A stretch of DNA of 10,033 nucleotides from Nitrososphaerota archaeon (GTDB lineage Archaea; Thermoproteota; Bathyarchaeia; Bathyarchaeales; Bathycorpusculaceae): positions 1-10,033 of the forward strand of contig JAITCR010000053.1 in assembly GCA_031282985.1 (NCBI GenBank), in the 5' to 3' direction. The notes beneath the pieces were generated by a model. It was not told the DNA's origin, ran no database searches, and saw nothing but the letters and a program-made list of their open reading frames with translations. How positions within the stretch are numbered: the stretch's first letter is position 1; each line of letters starts with the position of its first letter. Below are positions 1 through 6,217 of this stretch, piece after piece. A program made the translations under genes and the position numbers.

Positions 1-119
1 TTTGGGAGGGTTTGCAAAAAGCTCTCAAAACGGCGTTAGCTGCAATTACACTTGGCGACATTAGCGGATGGTTCAAACACGATGGCTACATATAGTAAAA
101 CATTAATCAGGTTGCTATA
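1..119 (+). pseudogene. IS630-family 3' end, copy 1 (transposase C-terminus)
   Basis: Positions 3-95 encode the last 30 residues of an IS630-type DDE transposase (WEGLQKALKTALAA..LGDISGWFKHDGYI, stop TAG at 93-95), followed by a 24-base tail ending in ATA at 119. The stretch aligns without gaps to 2961-3079, with 15 mismatches in 119 bases by eye (about 87% identity). Similarity stops exactly after ..GTTGC(T/C)ATA in both copies, which marks the element's right end. IS630 elements insert at TA, consistent with this boundary. The rest of the element lies left of the window, so it is unknown whether this copy is complete. To the right, the reading frame of an adhesin-like gene starts at once, so the element sits inside that gene. 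Confidence 0.75.
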
Positions 120-464
120 ACACAGCTACAACCATTGGCGGTGGTGTATACAATGGTGGCGCGTTTTCTATGTTTGGTGGCAAAGTTTCTGACAACACTG
201 TTAATGGTAATGGTGGTGGAGTGTACAATGTGTGGCCTAGCGATTTCAGTTTGTCTGATGGTGTAATTTCGAATAACAGGGCTATTCATGGTGGTGGCGT
301 GTGTAATTCTGGTGGCACTTTTAGTATGTCTGGTGGCGAAGTTGTTAACAATATTGCAGATAAGGAATGGTTGGGTGTACAGTACGGGTAGTTTTAGCAT
401 GTTTAATGGCACAATTTCGTATAATACTGCTTTTCTGGAGGTGGCGTATACGTAGGTGATGATC
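120..464 (+). pseudogene. Adhesin-like repeat protein fragment, frameshifted
   Basis: The plus strand encodes tandem degenerate units of about 20-25 residues of the form GGGVYN-x-GG-FSMxGGxVSxNTA, for example IGGGVYNGGAFSMFGGKVSD, then GNGGGVYN, then HGGGVCNSGGTFSMSGGEVV. Such Gly/Asn/Ser repeats are typical of large secreted beta-helix adhesin-like proteins of gut archaea and gut bacteria. The first frame runs from 107 (in IS630 DNA) to a stop at 389-391. The repeat continues in a second frame (TGSFSMFNGTISYNTA, from about 375) and then a third (SGGGVYVGDD, from about 435), so at least two frameshifts are present. No start codon, signal peptide or anchor is visible. The fragment is bounded on the left by IS630 and on the right by the MITE-like element. 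The reverse-strand reading of this stretch is a low-complexity shadow. The family assignment is good; the adhesion role is only inferred from the family. Confidence 0.7.
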
Positions 465-467
465 TTA

Positions 468-738
468 GAACCTGTCCTCAATATTTTTAAAAAAAAATTA
501 TTTGGTGAAACGAGAAAATAACGTTATATCTCATTTTTAATTGTGTTTTATGCAATGTTAATGACGCTAAATTATATGCATCATCACAATCAATGCTAAA
601 CAGGACAAACAAAACATATTTTGTAAATAAACAACATAAAAAGAAAAAATATTACAAAATAACCGTGACCATTGAAGAATATAGCCATTACAACACAAAC
701 AATGGCGTTATTCAGCAATTATTATTGAGGACAGATTC
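468..738. mobile_element. MITE-like non-autonomous element with 16-bp TIRs and possible TTA target duplication
   Basis: Imperfect terminal inverted repeats bound the stretch: GAACCTGTCCTCAATA at 468-483, and at 723-738 a sequence whose reverse complement is GAATCTGTCCTCAATA (15 of 16 match). The trinucleotide TTA flanks both ends (465-467 and 739-741) and may be the target duplication. The left flank is adhesin-repeat coding sequence, so this insertion interrupted that gene. The interior is AT-rich, contains a perfect 10-bp palindrome ATAACGTTAT and has no convincing gene: the short Lys/Asn/Tyr-rich frame at 593-778 reads through the right TIR and resembles nothing I know. Size, TIRs and lack of coding potential fit a MITE that needs a transposase from elsewhere. 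A 3-bp duplication is usual for some IS5 subgroups, but the parent is not identified. Confidence 0.65.
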
Positions 739-2134
739 TTATTTTAGGCACCATGGTGTTGGTTGTTTCAAGGATTAGGCGTTGTTCTTTTGTGACTTCA
801 CTTAAGATAATTTGATCATCAAATACTTTACACTTCAAATTTCTAAGGGTAACCAAAGCCTGCTCAATACCAATTTTTTTACCAAGCCGAGCCTTAACTC
901 CACATAAAACAACTAGAGAAATAAACACAAACATCATAAACCCCTTAAAATTAAACTCAGAATGCGTACACAACGACAAAATCCCCAAATCATCCTCAAC
1001 AATCCCAAACAACCCCTCAACAACCTGACGCGTATAATACAAAGGAACCACCTCATCACACCTCAAACGCTCACTTGACAACAAAACCATCTTACCACAA
1101 CCAGAAAAATCCCCAGAAACACCAAATCTTGAAATATTTTCTTCCACATCCAAAACAGCCCTAGAAACCTCCTGTCCACGCCGTAATGGATCCAAAACCA
1201 AATACCCAAAAACTTTTCTACCACAAACCACAACCTCCACCTCCTTAACAAACAACCCCCTCTTCCCAAACGCTACAACAAACCGCGCACTCTCAACATC
1301 CATGTTTTGAACAACAACCTCTTTGTAAACCACCCGATTTGACGGCACACGAATAAGAAAAGAAATTCCCACATCAAAAAACAGCTTCAAATTAGCTTCA
1401 GAATAATAACCCGCATCAATAAGCGCTGAAGAAGTAGAGATCCCCTGTTTTTTCATCTCAGCAATCGCATTTGCCAAAGCCCTCACATCACCAACATTAC
1501 CTACCACATAACGAAAATACAGAGGTAACTCGCTTAATCGTTCGACTGCTAAAATAAGTCTTGTTTCATATTCAATACCTCCGTTATGGTATCCCCAGTT
1601 GGTTACAGACAGGTTTATCTCGTTAGGAAGACCGATGCTATCTATGACAACACTTGATTTACCCGTGCATACAAGAGGTATGTAGGATAAAAAGAATGCT
1701 CTTTGTATGTTTTCTCTGCCAAGATAGGTGAGGAATTTGCTTATGTCTTGGGAGGTGGTTTGGGCTTTTGAGTAGAGGTGTTGGATATAGTTTCCGTTGT
1801 ACCATTTTTCGGCGTGTTGCATGGCTTGGTTTGTGGTGATTCTGTGGAATACTAAACTCATTAGAGTGTCAAAGTGGGTGGTAAAGGTGGTTTTTAGTAT
1901 GTTGTAGATGGGCAGTTGTTTGGTTATGTTGTTTAGTAGGTAGGTGTCTCCGTAGTCGAGGATTTGTTGTTCTTGTTTTGTGGTGGTGGGTTTTTTGTTG
2001 TAGGTGTTTGTTTGTGGGTTGATTACGCCTAGGTATTTTGATTTTTGTTTCCATTTTCCGTTTTGGTCTTTTTCTTTCCATACTTGGTAGGCGTAGGTTT
2101 TGTTGTAGATTTTTTTGTATCGGGTAAATGTCAT
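722..2134 (-). CDS. IS1634-family DDE transposase
   Basis: This is a DDE (RNase H-fold) transposase of about 470 residues with no interruptions, near the usual 450-550 for the group. Numbering from the ATG at 2134, candidate catalytic residues are D165 (VVIDSIG), D240 (ALIDAGYYS) and E373 in a Y-x2-R-x3-E signature (Y366, R369, E373 in YYTRQVVEGLF). These are followed by a HSEFNFKGFMMFVFISLVV helix matching the HS..(K/R)GH.FV.FLAL region of IS1634 proteins. A GTG at 2143 would add three residues. I prefer the ATG because GTGA lies 5 bases before it. The last codons read through the element's own terminal repeat (MVPK) and end at TAA (722-724) in the neighbouring MITE-like element, so the final six residues are not IS-encoded. 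On the coding strand the first half is A/C-rich and the second half G/T-rich. It may still be active. Confidence 0.9.
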   Translation of the reverse strand: MTFTRYKKIYNKTYAYQVWKEKDQNGKWKQKSKYLGVINPQTNTYNKKPTTTKQEQQILDYGDTYLLNNITKQLPIYNILKTTFTTHFDTLMSLVFHRITTNQAMQHAEKWYNGNYIQHLYSKAQTTSQDISKFLTYLGRENIQRAFFLSYIPLVCTGKSSVVIDSIGLPNEINLSVTNWGYHNGGIEYETRLILAVERLSELPLYFRYVVGNVGDVRALANAIAEMKKQGISTSSALIDAGYYSEANLKLFFDVGISFLIRVPSNRVVYKEVVVQNMDVESARFVVAFGKRGLFVKEVEVVVCGRKVFGYLVLDPLRRGQEVSRAVLDVEENISRFGVSGDFSGCGKMVLLSSERLRCDEVVPLYYTRQVVEGLFGIVEDDLGILSLCTHSEFNFKGFMMFVFISLVVLCGVKARLGKKIGIEQALVTLRNLKCKVFDDQIILSEVTKEQRLILETTNTMVPKIRICPQ

Positions 2135-2221
2135 AGCTTTCACTTATGGTGTGTATATACACACCATATTTATTATAGTTTTACCATGTTCTCATGGACT
2201 TGTAAAACATGGTGCCTAAAA
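742..2221 (-). mobile_element. IS1634/IS4-superfamily insertion sequence, structurally complete
   Basis: Perfect 14-bp terminal inverted repeats TTTTAGGCACCATG lie at 742-755 and, reversed, at 2208-2221. They enclose a single transposase gene reading right to left. Total length is about 1.48 kb, normal for the group. The promoter-proximal end carries a palindrome (2145-2168) and a nested inverted repeat (GTTTTAC at 2178-2184 with GTAAAAC at 2202-2208; CCATG at 2184-2188 with CATGG at 2193-2197). The left end begins immediately after the TTA that flanks the MITE-like element. The right end lies inside a truncated IS1-family gene. I found no direct repeat between the two flanks, although IS1634 itself is known for long, variable target duplications. 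An adjacent deletion after insertion would explain why the other half of IS1-A is not on the left side. Confidence 0.8.
2145..2177 (-). promoter_or_regulatory. Transposase promoter candidate with 24-bp palindrome
   Basis: A perfect 24-bp palindrome (half-site TATGGTGTGTAT, 2145-2168) lies 2 bases upstream of the possible GTG start and 11 upstream of the ATG start of the transposase. On the minus strand the AT-rich run TATAATAAAT (about 2168-2177) precedes it and could be a TATA box placing transcription start near the palindrome. A symmetric site between box and start suits a repressor operator or a hairpin limiting translation. The palindrome is directly visible; the promoter role is inferred. 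Confidence 0.45.
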
Positions 2222-2225
2222 ATCA

Positions 2226-2566
2226 TGGAATTTAGGAGGTGGGGTGAGGTTTGTGTATTTTGGGTTTATGCTTGTCTAGAGTTTTTTGTTTTTTTAAAAC
2301 TGATAGGAACGGTGTTTTGGCTGATGTTTAGAACGCGTGAAATATCGCGTATGCCGCTGCCGTTTAGGGACATTTTTATTATTAATTGTTTGGTTTGAGG
2401 TGTAGCGCCGTTATTTGTGTATTTTGTTTGAATGTTTTTTGCATGTGTTGCATTTGCAGAGTGGGGTTCCATTTGTTTGTTTACCCATTTTTACTACAGC
2501 CTCACTTTTGCAAGGTATACATTTTATAGATATCTTTACCACAACTACGTCCCTAAGAAATAACAT
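2226..2566 (-). pseudogene. insA: IS1-family InsA remnant (IS1-A), frameshifted and truncated
   Basis: The minus strand encodes an IS1 InsA-like protein in three frames. The first starts at ATG 2566 (MLFLRDVVVVKISIKCIPCK) and carries a zinc-ribbon pattern C-I-P-C ... C-K-C-N-T-C-K-K, ending at a stop at 2411-2413. A one-step shift gives the helix-turn-helix part (TKQLIIKMSLNGSGIRDISR, then VLNISQNTV). A further shift gives LSVLKKQKTLDKHKPKIHKP with a stop near 2226. The order zinc ribbon, then MALNGSGVRDxARVLxISxNTV-like helix-turn-helix, then LKK is diagnostic of IS1 InsA. The run TTTTAAAAAAAC at 2288-2299 corresponds in position to the IS1 ribosomal slippage site. The gene is cut by the IS1634 element at 2221, and no InsB part remains. 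Its outer end is the 19-bp repeat at 2583-2601. Confidence 0.75.
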
Positions 2567-2582
2567 CAATATTTCACTTATA

Positions 2583-2601
2583 AACTATTTTGAAGCATGA
2601 C
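2583..2601 (-). repeat. IS1-A terminal repeat (left end of the element)
   Basis: Read on the minus strand this is GTCATGCTTCAAAATAGTT, located 17 bases upstream of the InsA start at 2566. It matches the 19 bases at 2862-2880 with 2 mismatches and in the same orientation. One copy lies just before an InsA start and the other just after an InsB stop, so both are best read as the outer terminal repeats of two separate IS1-family copies whose bodies extend to the left. The break between the copies is therefore at 2601/2602. Confidence 0.6.
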
Positions 2602-2863
2602 CGGAATTTTTGGGTTTGTTGGGTTTATTGGATGTGGAAATAATGACGGTTTATTTTGATGATAACATGCTTATCATGAGGTTATGCCGAGAAGTATTTT
2701 GCATACGGGTAAGAGAAATATGCAGAGAATTGAGTGTAAACATTTGATTTTTCGTACAAGGTTAAAACGTTTGGCTCGTAAAACTATTTGTTGTTCCAAA
2801 TCATTAAAGATGCACAAAATCATGTTTGGTTTGCTCATAAATGTGTTGGAATTCAACTGTTAA
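2602..2863 (+). pseudogene. insB: IS1-family InsB C-terminal remnant (IS1-B)
   Basis: The plus strand encodes the second half of an IS1 InsB transposase in two frames. The first (FLGLLGLLDVEIMTVYFDDN, up to about 2665) corresponds to the strand with the second catalytic acidic residues. After a one-base shift the frame AYHEVMPRSILHTGKRN runs on through MQRIECKHLIFRTRLKRLAR and KTICCSKSLKMHKIMFGLLI to the stop TAA at 2861-2863. The GKRN-x-QRIE ... RT-RLKRL-RKTICxSKS block is the conserved InsB C-terminus. The 5' part of this copy, including all of InsA, is missing because IS1-A starts at 2601 in the opposite direction. Its 3' terminal repeat is at 2862-2880. It directly abuts IS630 coding sequence, so IS1-B probably inserted into that IS630. 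Confidence 0.75.
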
Positions 2864-2880
2864 CCATTTTGATGCATGAC
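2862..2880 (+). repeat. IS1-B terminal repeat (right end of the element)
   Basis: AACCATTTTGATGCATGAC overlaps the InsB stop by two bases and matches 2583-2601 at 17 of 19 positions. Immediately after it the reading frame becomes IS630 transposase (VYSPDFNPIE), which places the end of IS1-B at about 2880. Confidence 0.6.
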
Positions 2881-3079
2881 CGTGTATTCGCCTGATTTTA
2901 ATCCGATTGAGCTTATGTGGCCAAAGGTGAAGGCTGTCTTGAGGCAGTTGAAGGCTATGTCTTGGGAGGATTTGCAAAAAGCTCTCAAGATGGCGTTAGC
3001 CGCAATCACACTTGACGACATTAGCGGGTGGTTCAAACACGACAAATACATACAGTAAAACATTAATCATGTTGCCATA
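2876..3079 (+). pseudogene. IS630-family transposase C-terminal fragment, copy 2
   Basis: The frame from 2876 to the stop TAA at 3056-3058 encodes VYSPDFNPIELMWPKVKAVL and continues to the C-terminus. The YSPDxNPIExxWxxxK block is the hallmark of the IS630/Tc1-like DDE_3 domain, and the Glu of NPIE is the third catalytic residue. The N-terminal and central parts, with the other two catalytic Asp, are absent, so the fragment is dead. The apparent ATG at 2876 belongs to the IS1-B terminal repeat and is not a native start. The element's right end is at 3079 (GTTGCCATA), established by comparison with copy 1 at 1-119. The chromosomal MscS gene ends only 8 bases further on. Confidence 0.8.
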
Positions 3080-3087
3080 TTTAGGGG

Positions 3088-3891
3088 TCATTTTTGGTTT
3101 TTAATTTTTGTTCTTTCGTCGTCCCAGAGTTTGAAGATTTGGTTAGCTATTTGTGATCGTGTTTTGTAGATATCTTTTGTTTCTGTTATGTAAAAGTATA
3201 CTGTGTAAACTCTTTCGACTGCTGTTGTGCGTGTTAGGGTGTAGAATGGTTTTTTTGGCAGATGTTTGTAGAGGTCAAATGTTGTGTTAAAGATTTCTGA
3301 AAGTTTTTCTGATGGGATTAAGTGGTCAAAGCCTATTTCGAAAGTGTAACAATAAATGTTGTATTTTGGAGTGGTTTCATAGAGATAGTTTGTTATGTCG
3401 CGTTCAAGCATTTGTAGATTACTTATTGCAATGGTAGTGTTGCCGGCAGTTAATAATTTGGCATAGTTTAAGGTGATTTCTTGTGCTACGCCTTCTGCGG
3501 TTCCAATTTTGACATAGTCACCAACTTTAAAGGGTCGGGCTGTCATAAGGTATAGGCCTGCGATAAAGTTGCCTATGGTTTTTTGGGAAGCAAAACCTAA
3601 TGCTGCGCCGCTAACTGCTGAAAAAGATATGAGCAGCTCTGAGGGTAAACCGCCAACTTTGCTTATTGCAAGTAACGTGCCAATTAGAATGAGAATTCTA
3701 AATGTTAATACTAAATTGTTTGCAGTGTTTGGTTCAAGTTTTGCGTTTTTAGAGAAATGAGAAATGTATCTTGTTATGAAACGCTCTATGGCAATTGATA
3801 TAATTATAATTAGCAGTAACGAAATAATTTGTATGGGAATTCCAAAAAATGAATTATCGGCATTTGTAGGTGTTGGTTCAACTATAGACAT
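3088..3891 (-). CDS. mscS: MscS-family small-conductance mechanosensitive channel
   Basis: This is a 267-residue membrane protein of the compact MscS type (E. coli MscS is 286). Predicted membrane helices lie at about 17-37, 60-79 and 86-118. The third is the Ala/Gly-rich pore helix (AVSGAALGFASQKTIGNFIA), followed by the conserved ARPFKVGDYVKIG start of the beta domain (119-130) and EGVAQEITLNYAKL...IAISN. The C-terminal alpha/beta domain (about 171-260) is present. Known members form homoheptamers in the cell membrane and open under tension to release solutes on osmotic downshock. The ATG at 3891 has GAGG 10 bases upstream. The gene is single and complete and ends 8 bases from the IS630 remnant, which apparently landed just past its 3' end. 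Family assignment is firm; gating properties cannot be read from sequence. Confidence 0.93.
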   Translation of the reverse strand: MSIVEPTPTNADNSFFGIPIQIISLLLIIIISIAIERFITRYISHFSKNAKLEPNTANNLVLTFRILILIGTLLAISKVGGLPSELLISFSAVSGAALGFASQKTIGNFIAGLYLMTARPFKVGDYVKIGTAEGVAQEITLNYAKLLTAGNTTIAISNLQMLERDITNYLYETTPKYNIYCYTFEIGFDHLIPSEKLSEIFNTTFDLYKHLPKKPFYTLTRTTAVERVYTVYFYITETKDIYKTRSQIANQIFKLWDDERTKIKNQK

Positions 3892-3928
3892 AGTATAGCA
3901 GCCTCAGTAATATTCTGCTTAAACATGT

Positions 3929-3941
3929 ATACTATATTCTT
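3929..3941 (-). promoter_or_regulatory. Possible TATA box of the MscS gene
   Basis: On the minus strand GAATATAGTATAC lies about 38-50 bases upstream of the MscS start codon, a spacing that would give a short leader with the GAGG ribosome site in it. It is a weak match in an AT-rich region and no other promoter-like site is clearer. Confidence 0.3.
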
Positions 3942-4133
3942 TCTGTAACCTAAAAATGCTTACTCATGTGATGTGATCTGAGAAGTACTATTTGTGGGTG
4001 GAAGAATAGTGTAAAGTTTGTAACAATGGAATCTGATTAATATGTGACTTTGATTGTCACGGTTCTGGAGGTTATGGTTCTGCGTACAAAGGGTTTTTGA
4101 GTTTTAGACCTTTGCGTAGGTTTTCTCTTAACT

Positions 4134-4144
4134 TTTTATATAAA
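4134..4144 (+). promoter_or_regulatory. TATA-like box ahead of the hairpin cluster
   Basis: TTTTATATAAA is the strongest TATA-like sequence in the 3892-4341 gap and is nearly symmetric, so it could serve either strand. On the plus strand it would place a transcription start near 4165-4170, exactly where the first hairpin begins. The preceding part of the gap (3942-4133) shows no gene and no clear repeat beyond a weak CAAAGG/CCTTTG inverted repeat. Confidence 0.35.
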
Positions 4145-4164
4145 CAGCAAATAATGTATCTACA

Positions 4165-4324
4165 TTTTATGTGGGGAAGAAAAAACATAAAAACCCCCAT
4201 AACCATACACATCATGTGGTAAGGAAATAAGCTGCAAAGCTATCTCTTTACCATCGTGGGTGAGAACCACCAACACCAACCACCTCTCACCCACGTCTTA
4301 GTAATGTGATAGTGTTGAATTTTT
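4165..4324 (+). ncRNA. Candidate structured small RNA of unknown class
   Basis: Three hairpins follow each other in a gene-free stretch. Hairpin 1: TTTTATGT (4165-4172) pairs with ACATAAAA (4185-4192), perfect 8 bp. Hairpin 2: 4218-4233 pairs with 4238-4252. It closes with AGCT/AGCT around a GCAA loop (4234-4237), which is a GNRA tetraloop on the plus strand, and the stem contains one G-U pair, one mismatch and one bulge. Hairpin 3: CGTGGGTGAGA (4255-4265) pairs perfectly with TCTCACCCACG (4285-4295) around a 19-base, C/A-only loop. A T5 run at 4320-4324 could end transcription. Strand choice rests on the GNRA loop and the upstream TATA-like box. No coding frame fits. Alternatives are a bidirectional terminator for the minus-strand hydrolase (though it lies beyond that gene's stop and is elaborate for a terminator) or a decayed mobile element. 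I do not recognise it as tRNA, RNase P or SRP RNA. Confidence 0.4.
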
Positions 4325-4341
4325 ACAAAACTTGTTCTTTG

Positions 4342-4959
4342 TTATTTATAACTATCTTGAGTCTCTGCTTTGGCGTAAAGCTCAAGTAAGTCATGTTTAA
4401 ACCGTTCTGGGTTATCTTTGTAAGCTGAATGTTTAGCGTCTTGATAAATAATCAATTTAGACTTAGGCAGTTTGTCTGTTAAGGTTCGCATGTCTTCACT
4501 TGCAATTATAATGTCCTCTGAACCCCATATTATTGTTGAAGGAAATTCAAAACTGCTATAGACCTGCGGTAACTTTTCTTCAAGTGCACGGGCAGGACCT
4601 ACTAGTACAAGACCTTTTACTGGAAAACGTGATGCAAAATGAAGCGCCATGTTACCGCCGATGCTTGCACCCACTAAAACTGGGGCGATAAAACCGCCAA
4701 AAACATTCTCTATAGCATCGTGAACGAATGTTACATTTTTTTCTACATCACAAGTTTTAGGTTTACAACAGCTTTTTTCACCATATGGCATATCAAGGGC
4801 CAAATAAGGAACATGTTTCTCGTTAAGCAAGTCAGTTATACCTAAACACTGCCAAATCCCAATATTGTAAGATAAACCATGCAAAAAAACTATTGGGATG
4901 CCGGGTATTTTGTTAACAAGAACAGAACATTTGTAACCCTTAAGATTCAATTTCTCCAT
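4342..4959 (-). CDS. Alpha/beta hydrolase fold protein (ABHD14/CIB-like size)
   Basis: This 205-residue soluble protein has the elements of the alpha/beta hydrolase fold: oxyanion-hole HG at 27-28 (IVFLHGLS), nucleophile elbow GASIGG with Ser99, catalytic Asp149 in IIWGSED, and catalytic His177 in DAKHSAYKDNPERF. The spacing between elbow and His is short and there is little room for a cap domain, as in the compact ABHD14/CIB-like hydrolases of about 200-210 residues. The substrate cannot be predicted: esterase, lipase or thioesterase-like activity are all possible. There is no signal peptide, so it is probably cytoplasmic. AGGTAG lies 5 bases ahead of the ATG at 4959 and supports that start. 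The gene is single, ends 18 bases from the T-run of the RNA candidate, and shares no operon with MscS. Confidence 0.9.
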   Translation of the reverse strand: MEKLNLKGYKCSVLVNKIPGIPIVFLHGLSYNIGIWQCLGITDLLNEKHVPYLALDMPYGEKSCCKPKTCDVEKNVTFVHDAIENVFGGFIAPVLVGASIGGNMALHFASRFPVKGLVLVGPARALEEKLPQVYSSFEFPSTIIWGSEDIIIASEDMRTLTDKLPKSKLIIYQDAKHSAYKDNPERFKHDLLELYAKAETQDSYK

Positions 4960-5178
4960 AATGTCTACCTATGTTTGGTAACTCTGCTGACTCTTAAAAA
5001 CAATATCTCGTTAATCAATTCTGCAAAGATAATAATGAGCTACTTTTAATTAGCGTAATTATTTGGTTATAAAATTGACTCTAACCCTCAAATTACGACA
5101 ATGCAACCTTTAATACATTTAAAAATCGCAATTTTACACGATAACAAGCTTGTATACGATTAGGTAGTGTTAACTAAA
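4960..5178. other. Gene-free AT-rich spacer
   Basis: Between the hydrolase start and the IS5-family element I see no open frame, tRNA or strong repeat. On the minus strand it should hold the hydrolase promoter. I searched it for the missing 3' part of the IS1-C InsB gene (GKRNTQRIE-like block) and did not find it in any minus-strand frame. Confidence 0.5.
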
Positions 5179-5246
5179 TAATAGACCTTAGTCCTTATTG
5201 TGTTTTGTGATTTTAACGGGGTTTTTTTGATTATTTATTCGAATTT

Positions 5247-6183
5247 TCAGACTATTAAAGTTCCTGATATGCGAAAATTAACCATCCCACAAACCACATC
5301 TGCCATACGATCATAGCTTTTAAGCCGACTCCTAAACTCCTCACCAAAAACCCAAAACTTTTTCACCAAACTATTAACATACTCCACAACCACCCTACCA
5401 GACGCCAAAAATTTATTAAACAGCTTCTGCTCCAAACTAAGCGAACCAGCTTTAACACCCTTTTTACCCCCCCCCCAGATTCTTTTTCTTAAACGACAAC
5501 ACACACCTAAACCCCGGATAATCCTTCTCCATACCCACATAACCCAAATCCAACTTGGCAGTCACCTCTCTGGACAGTTTAGAGTGACTGCGTTTGTAGA
5601 ATGCGCAGTCATAGGTACTTCCTTTAGCATGAGGAGATTTCTGTACAACTAACCCTAGTTTTTTGACTACGAGTCGGGTTTTTACGGAGTGACGGTTCTT
5701 TTTGCCACTGTAAGAGTTTTACGTTTACTTTTATTTTTAGGTCTTGGAATTTCTTGCACAGTATCATCTATAAACGCTTCAAATCCGGGGAACAAAGCTT
5801 CGACTTCCTTTAGGAATTGGAGGCGGTTGATTTTTTGGTGTTGTTTAATTGGTGTGGGCAGTACTTGGTTGACTATGGTTCTAGTTTTCTTATGCTTTTG
5901 AGCACGCTTGTTTGGCTAAGATTAACTAGATATCCCGGTAATGTGGATGAGGTGTATAGTTTGTAGTAGAGAAATAGCATGAGTAAGCGGTTGGTTAGGT
6001 TGAGTTTGAAGGGTTGCCCGGCTCCTATGGCTCGTTTGCGGTTTGTTCTTTGAAGGCGTTTTGTTCGTATGTGGGGTATTTTTGGTTTATTGTGTTGTTT
6101 AGGGTGTTGAATTCTTCCAGGGTTAGGCCTGTGAAATTCTTAAAATGTTCTGGATGTTTAGATAATATGGCGTAATTTAGCAC
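5247..6183 (-). pseudogene. IS5-family DDE transposase pseudogene (DDE_Tnp_4 type)
   Basis: Reading the minus strand and stepping through frames reconstructs a near full-length transposase. It starts at GTG 6183: LNYAILSKHPEHFKNFTGLT then LEEFNTLNN; NRKRAIGAGQPFKLNLTNRL then LMLFLYYKLY; LEALFPGF-like FIDDTVQEIPRPKNKSKRKT with the first catalytic Asp; YSGKKNRHSVKTRLVVKK; SREVTAKLDLGYVGMEKDYP with the second Asp; and C-terminal LEQKLFNKFLASGRVVVEYV then NSLVKKFWVFGEEFRSRLKS, ending at TGA 5247-5249. The RVVVE Glu is the third catalytic residue. Frameshifts occur near 6030-6050, 5871-5882, 5700-5715 and at a 10-base C run (5467-5476; G10 on the coding strand). One G fewer would restore that last junction. 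All three acidic residues remain, but the gene cannot be translated as one protein. Confidence 0.75.
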
Positions 6184-6217
6184 ACAAATCCACTAAAACT
6201 CAAATAAAACACGTATG

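Noticed and set aside
107..481. 124-residue Thr/Arg-rich minus-strand frame
   Set aside because: It is the reverse reading of the Gly/Asn repeat gene; its repetitiveness is inherited from the sense strand.
593..778. Lys/Asn/Tyr-rich 61-residue frame on the plus strand
   Set aside because: It lies mostly in the MITE-like interior, crosses its right TIR and ends within the IS1634 element; the composition simply reflects AT-rich DNA.
2045..2398. 117-residue hydrophobic plus-strand frame
   Set aside because: It is antisense to the transposase 5' end and to IS1-A; its Phe/Val/Cys richness comes from the G/T-rich strand.
4255..4295. CRISPR-like repeat or tandem array around the long hairpin
   Set aside because: Only one inverted repeat is present, with no direct repeats at regular spacing and no cas gene.
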